From positions 62,001-126,000 of the forward strand of contig WNKV01000001.1 of the NCBI GenBank assembly GCA_009720755.1: a stretch of 64,000 nt of DNA, written 5' to 3'. How positions within the stretch are numbered: position 1 is the first letter of the stretch; every line of letters starts with the position of its first letter. The notes below the pieces were generated by a model. The model searched no databases, was not told the DNA's origin, and saw only the letters and a list, made by a program, of their open reading frames with translations. Of this stretch, positions 47,625 to 55,885 are shown one piece after another. Source of the DNA: Rhodoplanes serenus. GTDB taxonomy: Bacteria > Pseudomonadota > Alphaproteobacteria > Rhizobiales > Xanthobacteraceae. The translations under genes were made by a program, and so were the position numbers.

Positions 47625-47828
47625 CTACGACAGGTACGAGGCCAGGTGGCTGACCGCCACGTTCACGCCGTCGACGAGCGACGCGTTCTTCGCCCACGGG
47701 CGCCACATCCAAGCCAGGACATGAGCGATCGCCGCCACGGAGACGAAACCGAGGAAGCTCGAAACGAAGACGCTATGGAACTCCTTCGCTTCCGCTTCTG
47801 TCAGACCCGACAGAGACTTATCAGCCAT
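47625..47828 (-). CDS. pufB: Light-harvesting 1 beta polypeptide
   Basis: 67-residue antenna protein. The N terminus [20 protein letters not shown] and the helix with ligand histidine ([16 protein letters not shown]) match the LH1 beta family. The C-terminal tail after WRPW is about 18 residues longer than the minimal form. It is the first structural gene of the puf block. Confidence 0.97.
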   Translation of the reverse strand: MADKSLSGLTEAEAKEFHSVFVSSFLGFVSVAAIAHVLAWMWRPWAKNASLVDGVNVAVSHLASYLS

Positions 47829-47952
47829 GGAGATACTCTCCGATGATTGGCCTTGCGGCCGTTACCGCGCCCATCCCGCGCGGCTCGGGAAGTCGTGGCG
47901 AGCCACGACGATCACTCGCCCGGCAGCGTCGGGCGAATCTCGGTGAAACCGC

Positions 47953-48180
47953 TCAGCCCATGAAGGCGAACGGAACGTATTTGCAGGCCAGCGCCCGCGC
48001 CTCGGCGACGATCGAGCGATTGGTGTCGATCGGCGGGCCGATGCGGAACAGCCGCATCAGCACCCGGCGCCCGGTGGCGTCGACCAGGAAGGCCGCGAAG
48101 GCGACCGCGAAGATGAGACGAAAGTCCATCGCCTCCTTGGCCCGCGGACCCGTCAGGACCTGCTCCATTCTCTCAGCCAT
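47953..48180 (-). CDS. PufQ-like small membrane protein
   Basis: 75 residues, one hydrophobic helix (MDFRLIFAVAFAAFLVDATG) followed by a basic stretch and a C terminus AEARALACKYVPFAFMG. Size, single-helix layout, the position between bchZ and pufB, and the terminal 'ARA...PFxF' pattern resemble PufQ, a factor for bacteriochlorophyll synthesis and transport. Sequence similarity is weak, so the name is tentative. The start is the ATG at 48180; upstream in-frame residues are not family-like. Confidence 0.75.
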   Translation of the reverse strand: MAERMEQVLTGPRAKEAMDFRLIFAVAFAAFLVDATGRRVLMRLFRIGPPIDTNRSIVAEARALACKYVPFAFMG

Positions 48181-48285
48181 GAGGGGACCCTCCTGTCGAG
48201 CGCTCGTTCGCCGGCGCTGGCGCACGGCGCGAATGATCAGCTCTTGAAATGGTGGCGCCGGCGGCGCCGGCAGAACACAGGCGCA

Positions 48286-49734
48286 TCATGCCGGCTCTCC
48301 CATCGCGCTGACATTGACATCGATCACACGCGCCACCGTGACACGCTCTTCTCCGGCCGCGCGGGCGCCGCGCTCGGCGGCGTCGCGCAGCCGCTTGGCG
48401 GCCGAGATGCGCACCAGCACCGGCTGCTGCTCGACCAGACGATCGAGCGCGATCTTGGCGGCGTCGTCCCACGGCAGCTCGCGATGCAGACGCGACGGCG
48501 TCGGATCGACGCGGTCGAGCGTCGAGCCGAGCGGAAGGATGTGGAACAGCGCATCGAACAGCGCGTTGCACACCTCCTGCACCAGATAGGTGGCGCCCGC
48601 GTAGCCCATGAACGGCGTGCCGGTGTGACGCCGCACGATGGCGCCAGGGAACGAGGCCGGAATGTAGGCGGCCCGCCCGCCGATCTCCGCCAGATACATG
48701 CGCTCGTTGTAGCTGCCGAACAGCACGAGCGGCGTCTGCTCGTGCACCGCCTTGCGCACCGCCGCGTTGTCGAGCTTGACGCCGGCCGCGCGAGCGAAGG
48801 CGAAGCGGCAGGGCAGCCCCATCTCCTCCTCGAGGAAATGACGGATGCCGCGCGCATAGGTCTCGGTCGCCACGATGCCGAAGCTCGCCGTGCCGAAGAA
48901 GTCCTGGGTCACCGAGCGCCACAGATCCCACAGCGGCTTGGCGGTGGTGTGCAGCTCGCGGGCGATGAACGGCTCGGGATCGAGCCCGGTGAGCTCGCCG
49001 AGCTTGCGCAGGAACTTGGTGGTCGAGTGCAGGCCGATCGGCGCTTGCAGATAGGGGCGCTCCAGCGCCTCGCACAAGAGCCGGCCGAACTCGCGATACA
49101 GGCAGACGTTCACGTCGGCGTCGGCCAGCCGCGGAATGTCGGCGAGATGGGTGCCGAGCGGGAACACCAGGTTCACCTCGGCGCCGATGCCCTCGACCAG
49201 ACGGCGGATCTCGGCGAGATCGGACGGCATGTTGAAGGTGCCGTAGATCGGGCCGATGATGTTGACGCGCGGTTTCTCGCCGGGCTGGCGCGGCTTGCGG
49301 TCCGGCACCTTCTTGGGGCCGTACTCGCTCCACAGCCACGCCATCGCGCGGTTGGCGCTCTGCCACTGGTCCTCGTCGATGGTGCGCGGCAGGAAGCGCT
49401 TGATGCCGGTGCCCTCGGGCGTCACGCCGCCGCCGATCATCTCGGCGATCGAGCCGGTGACCACCACGGACGGCAGGTCGGGATCGAGCGTCTTGTGGGC
49501 GCGCGACATCGCCGCTTCGGTGCCGTGCTGGCCGAGCTCGGCCTCCGACAGGCCGGTGACCACCACCGGCAGCTCGTGTGGCGGCAGTGCATCGGTGTAG
49601 TGCAGCACCGCGGTGACCGGCAGGTTCTCGCAGCCCACCGGGCCGTCGATGATCACCTGAAGGCCCTTCACGGCGGTGAAGACATACACCGAGCCCCAGT
49701 AGCCGCCGGCGCGATCATGATCGAGGAGGAGCAT
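48286..49734 (-). CDS. bchZ: Chlorophyllide a reductase subunit Z
   Basis: Nitrogenase-like beta subunit (482 residues) of the enzyme that reduces ring B of chlorophyllide (C7=C8). It begins [19 protein letters not shown] and contains [18 protein letters not shown] with a cluster-ligand cysteine and [20 protein letters not shown]. The C-terminal PCP-reductase-like region is present ([20 protein letters not shown]). Its start overlaps the bchY stop by one base (TGATG). Confidence 0.97.
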   Translation of the reverse strand: MLLLDHDRAGGYWGSVYVFTAVKGLQVIIDGPVGCENLPVTAVLHYTDALPPHELPVVVTGLSEAELGQHGTEAAMSRAHKTLDPDLPSVVVTGSIAEMIGGGVTPEGTGIKRFLPRTIDEDQWQSANRAMAWLWSEYGPKKVPDRKPRQPGEKPRVNIIGPIYGTFNMPSDLAEIRRLVEGIGAEVNLVFPLGTHLADIPRLADADVNVCLYREFGRLLCEALERPYLQAPIGLHSTTKFLRKLGELTGLDPEPFIARELHTTAKPLWDLWRSVTQDFFGTASFGIVATETYARGIRHFLEEEMGLPCRFAFARAAGVKLDNAAVRKAVHEQTPLVLFGSYNERMYLAEIGGRAAYIPASFPGAIVRRHTGTPFMGYAGATYLVQEVCNALFDALFHILPLGSTLDRVDPTPSRLHRELPWDDAAKIALDRLVEQQPVLVRISAAKRLRDAAERGARAAGEERVTVARVIDVNVSAMGEPA

Positions 49735-51392
49735 CAGAGCATCTCCTCCGCCTTGCGCTTCTTGGCTTGGGCGGCGAGCTGGCGCCGCATCTTCTCGCGG
49801 AACTCCGGCCGCGCCTTCGGCACGTCGTGGTGGACGCCCGCGGTGTCGCCGGCGCCGACGCCGCGGAACAGCTCCGTCATGGCGTCGAAGCGCGCCTTGT
49901 TGGCGATCGCGGTGTTGACCACCTGGGCGAGCGAGCCGGCCCCGGCGACGCCCATCAGGGGCCGCGCCGAGATCAGGTTGGTGAAGTAGAGCGCCGGAAT
50001 GCCGCGCTCCTTGGCGTGCTGCACCACCGGCGTCGTGCCGATCGCCAGGTCGGGCGCGAAGGCGTCGACGGCGGCGATGTCCTGCTCCAGCGAGGCGCGG
50101 TACTGCACCTTGACGCCCTTGGCCTCCAGCCAGTCGCGATCGGAGTCGGACCAGCGGGTGCGCGGGCAGGCGGTGCCGACATAGGGCACCTCGGCGCCGC
50201 TCTCGATCAGCAGCCGGGCGACCAGCAGCTCGGAGCCCTCGTAGCCCGAGACGGTGACGCGGCCGCGCACCGGATTGGCGGCGAGCGCCGTGCGGATCGC
50301 CGGCAGCACCTTCGCCTTGACGGCGTCGACCTTGTCGGCCGCGACCCCGCAGGCCGCCGCGATCGCGTCGAGCCAGGCGGCGGTGCCGTCGAGCCCGACC
50401 GGCGCCGAGCCGACCACGGTGCGGCCGGCCGTCTCGAACTCGCGGACCGAGGCCGTGTAGAACGGATGGATCGCAGCGACCACGGCGCAGTCGAGCGCCG
50501 CATAGAGCTCGCGCCACTCGCGGGTCGGCACCACCGGACCGGCGGCGAGGCCGAGCGGCTCCAGCATCATGCCGATGCCGATCGGATCGGCCGGGAACAT
50601 CTCGCCGAGCAGCGTCACGGTCGGCCGCGTCGCGCGACCCTCGCGCGGCGCCTGCACGGGCCCCTGCTCGGCCTCGGCGCGCGCATAGCCCAGCATGGCG
50701 CCCGCCAGGACGTCCTTCGCCTCCGCATGGGTCGGCACGCCGAAGCCCGGCACGTCGATGCCGATGACGCGGACCTCGTTGATGGTCTTGGGCAGCAGCT
50801 GGAGCGGCACGCCCGACGCCGTCGGAACGCAGAGATTGATCACCACGACGGCGTCGTGCTGGGCCGGATCGGCGAGCTTGTGGACCGCCTCGTGGATGTC
50901 CTCGAACAGCTTGCCGGTGACCAGCGTCTCGGAATTGAACGGCACGTAGCCGACGGTGCGCCGCGCCCCGTAGAAGTGCGACGTGAAGGTGAGGCCGTAG
51001 ACGCAGCAGGCCGAGCCCGACAGCACGGTGGCGGTGCGGCGCATGCGCAGGCCGACGCGCAGCGAGCCGAACGCCGGGCACATGCTCTGCGGCTGGTCGT
51101 GCGGCCCGACCGGATAGTCGGCGGCGTAGCGGTCGAGCGTCTCCGACTTGCCGGCGGCATCCGCCGCCTTGCGCATCTCGGCGACGCCGGCGTGGCACCC
51201 GGCCCCATCAGCGGCCGCGGCGGCCGGCACGCCGGCGCCCGCCTCACGGGCGACCGGCGCGGCAGCACCCGGCGCATCGGCGGGCGGCAGCGACGGCGCG
51301 GCGTCCGACAGCGTCGCGACGGCGGCGGTGTCGTAGATCACCTCCGCGGTCTGCGCCGTCTCGGCTGCGGTCCTGGCTCGGCTCACCGACAT
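49734..51392 (-). CDS. bchY: Chlorophyllide a reductase subunit Y
   Basis: Nitrogenase-like alpha subunit (552 residues). Cluster-ligand cysteines occur in [37 protein letters not shown] and [14 protein letters not shown]. The family core begins near residue 85. The preceding stretch is a long A/P/G-rich extension, for example [20 protein letters not shown]. It is followed by bchZ with a one-base overlap and preceded by bchX after 22 bases. Confidence 0.97.
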   Translation of the reverse strand: MSVSRARTAAETAQTAEVIYDTAAVATLSDAAPSLPPADAPGAAAPVAREAGAGVPAAAAADGAGCHAGVAEMRKAADAAGKSETLDRYAADYPVGPHDQPQSMCPAFGSLRVGLRMRRTATVLSGSACCVYGLTFTSHFYGARRTVGYVPFNSETLVTGKLFEDIHEAVHKLADPAQHDAVVVINLCVPTASGVPLQLLPKTINEVRVIGIDVPGFGVPTHAEAKDVLAGAMLGYARAEAEQGPVQAPREGRATRPTVTLLGEMFPADPIGIGMMLEPLGLAAGPVVPTREWRELYAALDCAVVAAIHPFYTASVREFETAGRTVVGSAPVGLDGTAAWLDAIAAACGVAADKVDAVKAKVLPAIRTALAANPVRGRVTVSGYEGSELLVARLLIESGAEVPYVGTACPRTRWSDSDRDWLEAKGVKVQYRASLEQDIAAVDAFAPDLAIGTTPVVQHAKERGIPALYFTNLISARPLMGVAGAGSLAQVVNTAIANKARFDAMTELFRGVGAGDTAGVHHDVPKARPEFREKMRRQLAAQAKKRKAEEML

Positions 51393-51414
51393 GATGGTTC
51401 GCGTCTCTTCCGGT

Positions 51415-52407
51415 TCAGACGGTGTCGTAGATCACTTCGAGCGACGGCTTCGGCACATAGGCGCCGCCGCGCATGTCTTCCTGGGTGGCCGGCTGGAGCA
51501 CCACGTCGCGGCCGACCGTGTCGCTCGAGAACAGGCCCAGCAGGGCGTCCTGGCTGAGCGGCGTCGGCCGCTGCGGCGGCGCCTCGGCGACGTTGACGGC
51601 GAGCGTCGCGAACAGCGGGCCCCACTCGCTGTCGGGTCGCCCGACGATCTGATAGGCGGCACTCTTGCGGCGAATGTCCTCGTTGGCCGGGATCGAGGCG
51701 AGCACCGGGATGCCGGCCTTGGCGGCGAAGGCGTGCGCCTCGCCGGTGCCGTCGTCCTTGTTCACCACCATGCCGGCGACGCCGACATTGCCGCCGAGCT
51801 TGCGGAAGTACTCCACCGCCGAGCAGACATTGTTGGCGACGTAGAGCGACTGGAGGTCGTTGGAGCCGACCACGATGACCTTCTGGCACATGTCACGGGC
51901 GATCGGCAGGCCGAAGCCGCCGCACACCACGTCGCCCAGGAAGTCGAGCAGCACGTAGTCGAAGCCCCACTCGTGGAAGCCGAGCTTCTCCAGCGTCTCG
52001 AAGCCGTGGATGATGCCGCGCCCGCCGCAGCCGCGGCCGACCTCGGGGCCGCCGAGCTCCATGGCGAACACGCCGTCGCGCTTGAAGCAGACGTCGGAGA
52101 CGGTGATCTCCTCGCCGGCGAGCTTCTTCTTCGACGAGGTCTCGATGATGGTCGGGGTGGCGCGGCCGCCGAACAGCAGCGAGGTGGTGTCGCTCTTCGG
52201 GTCGCAGCCGATCAGCAGGACGCGCTTGCCCTGCTGGGCCATCATGTAGCTGAGATTGGCGAGCGTGAAGCTCTTGCCGATCCCGCCCTTGCCGTAGATG
52301 GCGATGATCTGCGTCGGCTTGGAGGCGCTCGCCGGCACCGGATCGGGCTCGATCCCGGCCTCGGCGCGCAGGCGTGCAGTCATGTCGAGCGGCAGCGAGG
52401 CGTTCAT
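51415..52407 (-). CDS. bchX: Chlorophyllide a reductase iron protein BchX
   Basis: Nitrogenase-iron-protein-like ATPase (330 residues) that donates electrons to BchYZ. P-loop is [20 protein letters not shown], and the bridging [4Fe-4S] cysteines are in VGRGCGGRGIIHG and [15 protein letters not shown]. It starts overlapping the bchC stop by 4 bases, the canonical bchCXYZ arrangement. Confidence 0.98.
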   Translation of the reverse strand: MNASLPLDMTARLRAEAGIEPDPVPASASKPTQIIAIYGKGGIGKSFTLANLSYMMAQQGKRVLLIGCDPKSDTTSLLFGGRATPTIIETSSKKKLAGEEITVSDVCFKRDGVFAMELGGPEVGRGCGGRGIIHGFETLEKLGFHEWGFDYVLLDFLGDVVCGGFGLPIARDMCQKVIVVGSNDLQSLYVANNVCSAVEYFRKLGGNVGVAGMVVNKDDGTGEAHAFAAKAGIPVLASIPANEDIRRKSAAYQIVGRPDSEWGPLFATLAVNVAEAPPQRPTPLSQDALLGLFSSDTVGRDVVLQPATQEDMRGGAYVPKPSLEVIYDTV

Positions 52408-53345
52408 GCGTACCCTCTCCAGTCAAGGATCATCTTGAGACAGGTCGGATCGGTGAACGCGGTGCGATAGGCGCTCGGTGCGTCCTCGGCGGCACAGCGG
52501 TGGGTGATCAGCCCGTCGAGGGAGAGACGTCCCTCCTCGATCAGGCGCTTGACGGTGGCGAGATCGGCCTCGCGCCATTCGGCGGCGACGCGGATGCGCG
52601 CCTCCCGCATGAAGGCGGGCGGAAATGCGAAGGAGAGCGGCTCGCTGTAGAAGCCGGCGAGCACGATCTCGCCCTGCGGCGCGAGCCGCGCGATCAGCGT
52701 GTCGAGCAGCTTGGAGTCGCCGCTCACGTCGTAGATGGCGCGGTAGTCCTTGCGCGGGTCCTCGGCCGGATCGACCACCCGATAGCCGACGGCGCCCTGG
52801 GCGCGACCGGCGTCGCGCTCCCACACGGTAGGCGGCTCCTCGCCCGCCAGCATGGCCAGTCGGGCGAGGAGACGACCGAGGACGCCGTGCCCGACGATGA
52901 GGTCGGGTCGCGCCCGATCGGCCCCCCACATGGCATGGCACGCCGTCGCGGCCAACGCCATGAGGACGCCTAGCTCGTTCAGGCTCCCGTCGATGGGCAG
53001 CGCCCGCGCGCCCGGGACCACGACCCGCCGCGCCGCGCCGCCGAACAGCCCGCGCACCGCGCCGAAGCAGCGCGCACCGGGCACGAACACATGCTCGCCG
53101 ACCTGCCGGCCCGAGCGGCTGCCCGCGGCCGTGATCCGCCCCACCGATTCGTACCCCGGGACCAGAGGATAGCCGAGCCCTGGGAAGGGAGGCATGCGAC
53201 CGGACCACAGCAAACGCTCGGTCCCGGTGCTGATGCCGCTCCAGTCGATGTCGACCACCACATCCTCGTCGCCGGGATGGGCCAGGTCGAGCCGACTGAG
53301 CACCAGACGCTCAGGCTCCTCCAGCACGACCGCAACAGTTTCCAT
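52404..53345 (-). CDS. bchC: 3-hydroxyethyl bacteriochlorophyllide a dehydrogenase
   Basis: Zinc-free MDR-type oxidoreductase (313 residues) that oxidises the C3 hydroxyethyl group to acetyl. The N-terminal domain contains DIDWSGISTGTERLLWSGRM and PLVPGYESVGRITAAG; the nucleotide-binding part includes DLIVGHGVLGRLLARLAML. A promoter with two PpsR-like sites precedes it, so bchC can be transcribed apart from crtEF. Confidence 0.97.
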   Translation of the reverse strand: METVAVVLEEPERLVLSRLDLAHPGDEDVVVDIDWSGISTGTERLLWSGRMPPFPGLGYPLVPGYESVGRITAAGSRSGRQVGEHVFVPGARCFGAVRGLFGGAARRVVVPGARALPIDGSLNELGVLMALAATACHAMWGADRARPDLIVGHGVLGRLLARLAMLAGEEPPTVWERDAGRAQGAVGYRVVDPAEDPRKDYRAIYDVSGDSKLLDTLIARLAPQGEIVLAGFYSEPLSFAFPPAFMREARIRVAAEWREADLATVKRLIEEGRLSLDGLITHRCAAEDAPSAYRTAFTDPTCLKMILDWRGYA

Positions 53346-53391
53346 GACCTCTCCGAGCCGTCACGCAAGGAGGCTGCACACCGACTTGGAG

Positions 53392-53435
53392 TGTCAGCCT
53401 ACGCTTACTGCCCCCTATGTCAAGTCGTATTGTCA
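53392..53435 (-). promoter_or_regulatory. bchC promoter with paired PpsR/CrtJ-like sites, 8 bp apart
   Basis: Near-matches TGT-N12-ACT (53392-53409) and TGT-N12-TCA (53418-53435) are separated by exactly 8 bp. On the minus strand TTGACA (53418-53423) and TAGGCT (53396-53401), 16 bp apart, form a candidate promoter. One site covers the -35 and the other the -10. This is the arrangement known for CrtJ at Rhodobacter capsulatus bchC. Confidence 0.7.
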
Positions 53436-53442
53436 TGTCTCC

Positions 53443-54675
53443 TCAGAGGCTCCCTGCCTCGGCCACAACGACTTGCAAAAGAAGAGGATTTCTCGATCGC
53501 AGGAGGCGCGGCCTGGGGAAGCCTCCGGCCTCCAGCAGAGTGTAAAGCGCGCTTGGCGTTCGGGGCCGGCCACGCCCCATCGCCAGCAGGTAGAATCCGA
53601 AATAGGCCGCACCCATACGCTCGGCGCCGGGGGCCTCGGCCATCGGCTCGGCCACCACCAGCAGCCCCCCGGACGGCAGCGCCCGGTGGGCAGCCCGCAG
53701 CAGCGCCAGCACGGTGTCGTCGTCGTGGTCGTGCAGCACCCGGACGAGCGACACGGTGTCGGCGCCCGCCGGCAGCGGATCGACACGGAAGTCGCCGCCA
53801 TGGGCGGTCGCCCGGCCGGCCAGGCCGGCGGCCTCGAAGCGCGCGGTGGCCCGCGCCGCCACCGCCGGCAGGTCGAACAGCATCAGGTTCAGGCGGGGAT
53901 GACGGGCCCCGGCGGCGCACAGGAAGGCCCCCTCCCCGCCGCCGACGTCGAGCAGGCCGCGACGGCCGGCGAGCGGCGCCACCGCCAGCACCTCGTCGGC
54001 CACGAAGGCTTGGGTGGCCGCCATCAGCCGCGAATAGGCGGCGACCGCGTCGGGCGGCAGCGCGCTCGCGGCCGGATTGTCCGCATAGGCCCAGTAGCGG
54101 GCGAGCGCGGTGTCGCGCCGGTCGTCGCGGCGTAGCAGCCCCACCGGGTCGGCGAGATCGGCATAGAGCAGCGCATGGTGCTCGATCATGTCGGGCAGGC
54201 CGCCATTGCCGAGCAGCGCCGCCCCGAGCACACCGAGACCGAATCGGTCCCGCCCGCGCGGCTCGACCAGCCGCAGCGTCACCGCGCCGTCGAGCAGACG
54301 CCGCAGGGCGTCCTCGCCGAGGCCGGTGCGAGCCACGAGGGCGGCGACGCTCTGCGGCCCGTCGGCCAGGTGCTGGAAGAGGCGCAGCCGCACGCAGGCC
54401 AGCAGGATCTGCGAGTAGACGAAGCCGGCACAGAGGTCGAACAGCTCGCGGCTGCGCCGCCGCGCGATCGGTCGGGTCGGCGGAAAGGCAGCGGCGAGCT
54501 GCTGGAAGCGCGGCGAGGCGAGCAGGCGGTCGCGCCAGCCGAGCCAGCGATCCCGCCACGCCTCCCGCCACGGCACCGGCTGCGCCGCAGGGTGTGACCC
54601 GGCCGCCGACGCGACGACGCCCGGCTGCGGCCGAGGGTCGGGCGGTGTGTCGGGCTCTGTGGTGGGAAGGGTCAT
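53443..54675 (-). CDS. crtF: Demethylspheroidene/hydroxyneurosporene O-methyltransferase
   Basis: SAM-dependent methyltransferase (410 residues) that methylates the C1 hydroxyl of carotenoids in the spheroidene/spirilloxanthin route. The dimerisation helices are at about residues 80-160 (LFDLCAGFVYSQILLACVRL). The SAM site is LLDVGGGEGAFLCAAGARHP, with VRVLHDHDDDTVLALLRAAH downstream. A GTG 12 bases upstream is an alternative start. The next gene upstream, crtE, is 219 bases away across a region that contains a PpsR palindrome. Confidence 0.93.
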   Translation of the reverse strand: MTLPTTEPDTPPDPRPQPGVVASAAGSHPAAQPVPWREAWRDRWLGWRDRLLASPRFQQLAAAFPPTRPIARRRSRELFDLCAGFVYSQILLACVRLRLFQHLADGPQSVAALVARTGLGEDALRRLLDGAVTLRLVEPRGRDRFGLGVLGAALLGNGGLPDMIEHHALLYADLADPVGLLRRDDRRDTALARYWAYADNPAASALPPDAVAAYSRLMAATQAFVADEVLAVAPLAGRRGLLDVGGGEGAFLCAAGARHPRLNLMLFDLPAVAARATARFEAAGLAGRATAHGGDFRVDPLPAGADTVSLVRVLHDHDDDTVLALLRAAHRALPSGGLLVVAEPMAEAPGAERMGAAYFGFYLLAMGRGRPRTPSALYTLLEAGGFPRPRLLRSRNPLLLQVVVAEAGSL

Positions 54676-54783
54676 GCCGGCCGTCACGACGATCGATCGC
54701 GATCCAGCATCGCGATCGACCCATGGGTCTCGGCGGCCGGCTCCGCCGGCCGAGTTATGCCGGCACCGCCGGCCATTCGGTCG

Positions 54784-54807
54784 GCCTGTCAGGTCGACCT
54801 GACAGGC
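54784..54807. promoter_or_regulatory. 24-bp perfect palindrome containing a perfect PpsR site (crtE-crtF gap)
   Basis: The 24 bases at 54784-54807 are a perfect palindrome centred on AGGTCGACCT. Its inner 18 bases (54787-54804) read TGTC-N10-GACA, an exact match to TGT-N12-ACA. It lies 109 bases upstream of crtF and 88 bases after crtE. It may be an operator for a crtF promoter or, as RNA, a hairpin. Confidence 0.75.
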
Positions 54808-54894
54808 GCCGCGGTCAGGTATCCGGTCAGGCCCCCACCTCGGGGCCTCGCGTCACGCCGCCAGGGCCACGCTGCCGGGATCAGGCCGCCCGGA

Positions 54895-55761
54895 TCACGC
54901 TGCGACTTGGGCGAGGCGCTTGGGCACCAGCCGCTTGGCCTCGGAGAGGATCAAGGTCCGCAGGTCGCCGGCGCCCGGACAGGGCGGGATCGCCGCGATG
55001 GCGCCCTTGACCAGGCTCTCCAGCCGCCGCATGGCGCCGTCGATGCCGAGATCGCGCACGGCGCTCGGACGGCCGAGCGTGACGTCCTTGCCGACCGGCT
55101 TGCCCAGCTCGTCCTCGTCGGCGGCGGCATCACGCAGGTCGTCGGCGACCTGATAGGCGAGGCCGAGCTGCGCGCCGACCGCTCGCCAGGGCTCCGGATC
55201 GTGACCGGCGGCCGCGGCGCCCAGCATCGTGGCGGCCGAGAACAGCGCCCCGGTCTTCTGCTCGTGATACTCGACGAGATTGCAGAACGGCTCGCACTCC
55301 CACGCCTGGCCGGCCGCGATGCCGCCCGGCATGCCGACCGACTGGCCGACGATGCGCATCACATGGGGCAGCCGCTCCGGCGAGCACGGCACATAGGCGA
55401 GCTGCTCGAACGCCAGCACGATCAGGGCGTCGCCGGCCAGCACGGCGATCCGCTCGCCATAGGCGACGTGGACCGAGGGCTTGCCGCGGCGCAGCGCCGC
55501 ATCGTCGAAGCAGGGCAGGTCGTCGTGCACCAGCGAGGCGCAGTGAAGCAGCTCGATGGAGGCCGCCGCCGCATCGGTCAGCGCCGGCTGATCGTCGCCG
55601 CAGGCCGCCGCCGCCGCCAGGCACAGGCGCGGCCGCACCCGCGCACCGCGCGGAAACACCGCGTAAGACATGGCCGATGCGAGCTTCGACGGCGCGCTCG
55701 GCGTCTCCGCCCGCGCCAATGCGGCACTCAGAGCCTGCTCGATGCGTGTGCTACTGTCCAT
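54895..55761 (-). CDS. crtE: Geranylgeranyl diphosphate synthase
   Basis: Short-chain prenyl transferase (288 residues) making GGPP for carotenoids and the bacteriochlorophyll tail. The first aspartate-rich motif is HDDLPCFDDAALRRGKPS and the second is AYQVADDLRDAAADED. It starts the superoperon crtE-crtF-bchCXYZ-puf, divergent from crtD with a 124-base shared promoter region. Confidence 0.96.
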   Translation of the reverse strand: MDSSTRIEQALSAALARAETPSAPSKLASAMSYAVFPRGARVRPRLCLAAAAACGDDQPALTDAAAASIELLHCASLVHDDLPCFDDAALRRGKPSVHVAYGERIAVLAGDALIVLAFEQLAYVPCSPERLPHVMRIVGQSVGMPGGIAAGQAWECEPFCNLVEYHEQKTGALFSAATMLGAAAAGHDPEPWRAVGAQLGLAYQVADDLRDAAADEDELGKPVGKDVTLGRPSAVRDLGIDGAMRRLESLVKGAIAAIPPCPGAGDLRTLILSEAKRLVPKRLAQVAA

Positions 55762-55805
55762 GCGTTCAGCCCTCGCTGACAGCCGAAAACCCGATCAAGG
55801 CCAAA

Positions 55806-55849
55806 TGTAACGATCGATTGTCATGATCCACTGTCACGCAGTATAGACA
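55806..55849. promoter_or_regulatory. crtD-crtE divergent promoter with paired PpsR sites, 8 bp apart
   Basis: TGT-N12-TCA at 55806-55823 and a perfect TGT-N12-ACA at 55832-55849 (TGTCACGCAGTATAGACA), with an 8-bp gap. On the plus strand TTGTCA (55818-55823) and TATAGA (55842-55847), 18 bp apart, form a crtD promoter. Each element lies inside one of the two sites, so repression by PpsR is strongly suggested. Confidence 0.8.
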
Positions 55850-55885
55850 CCTGACCATCGAACTCAACGGTAATTCTCCGGATTG

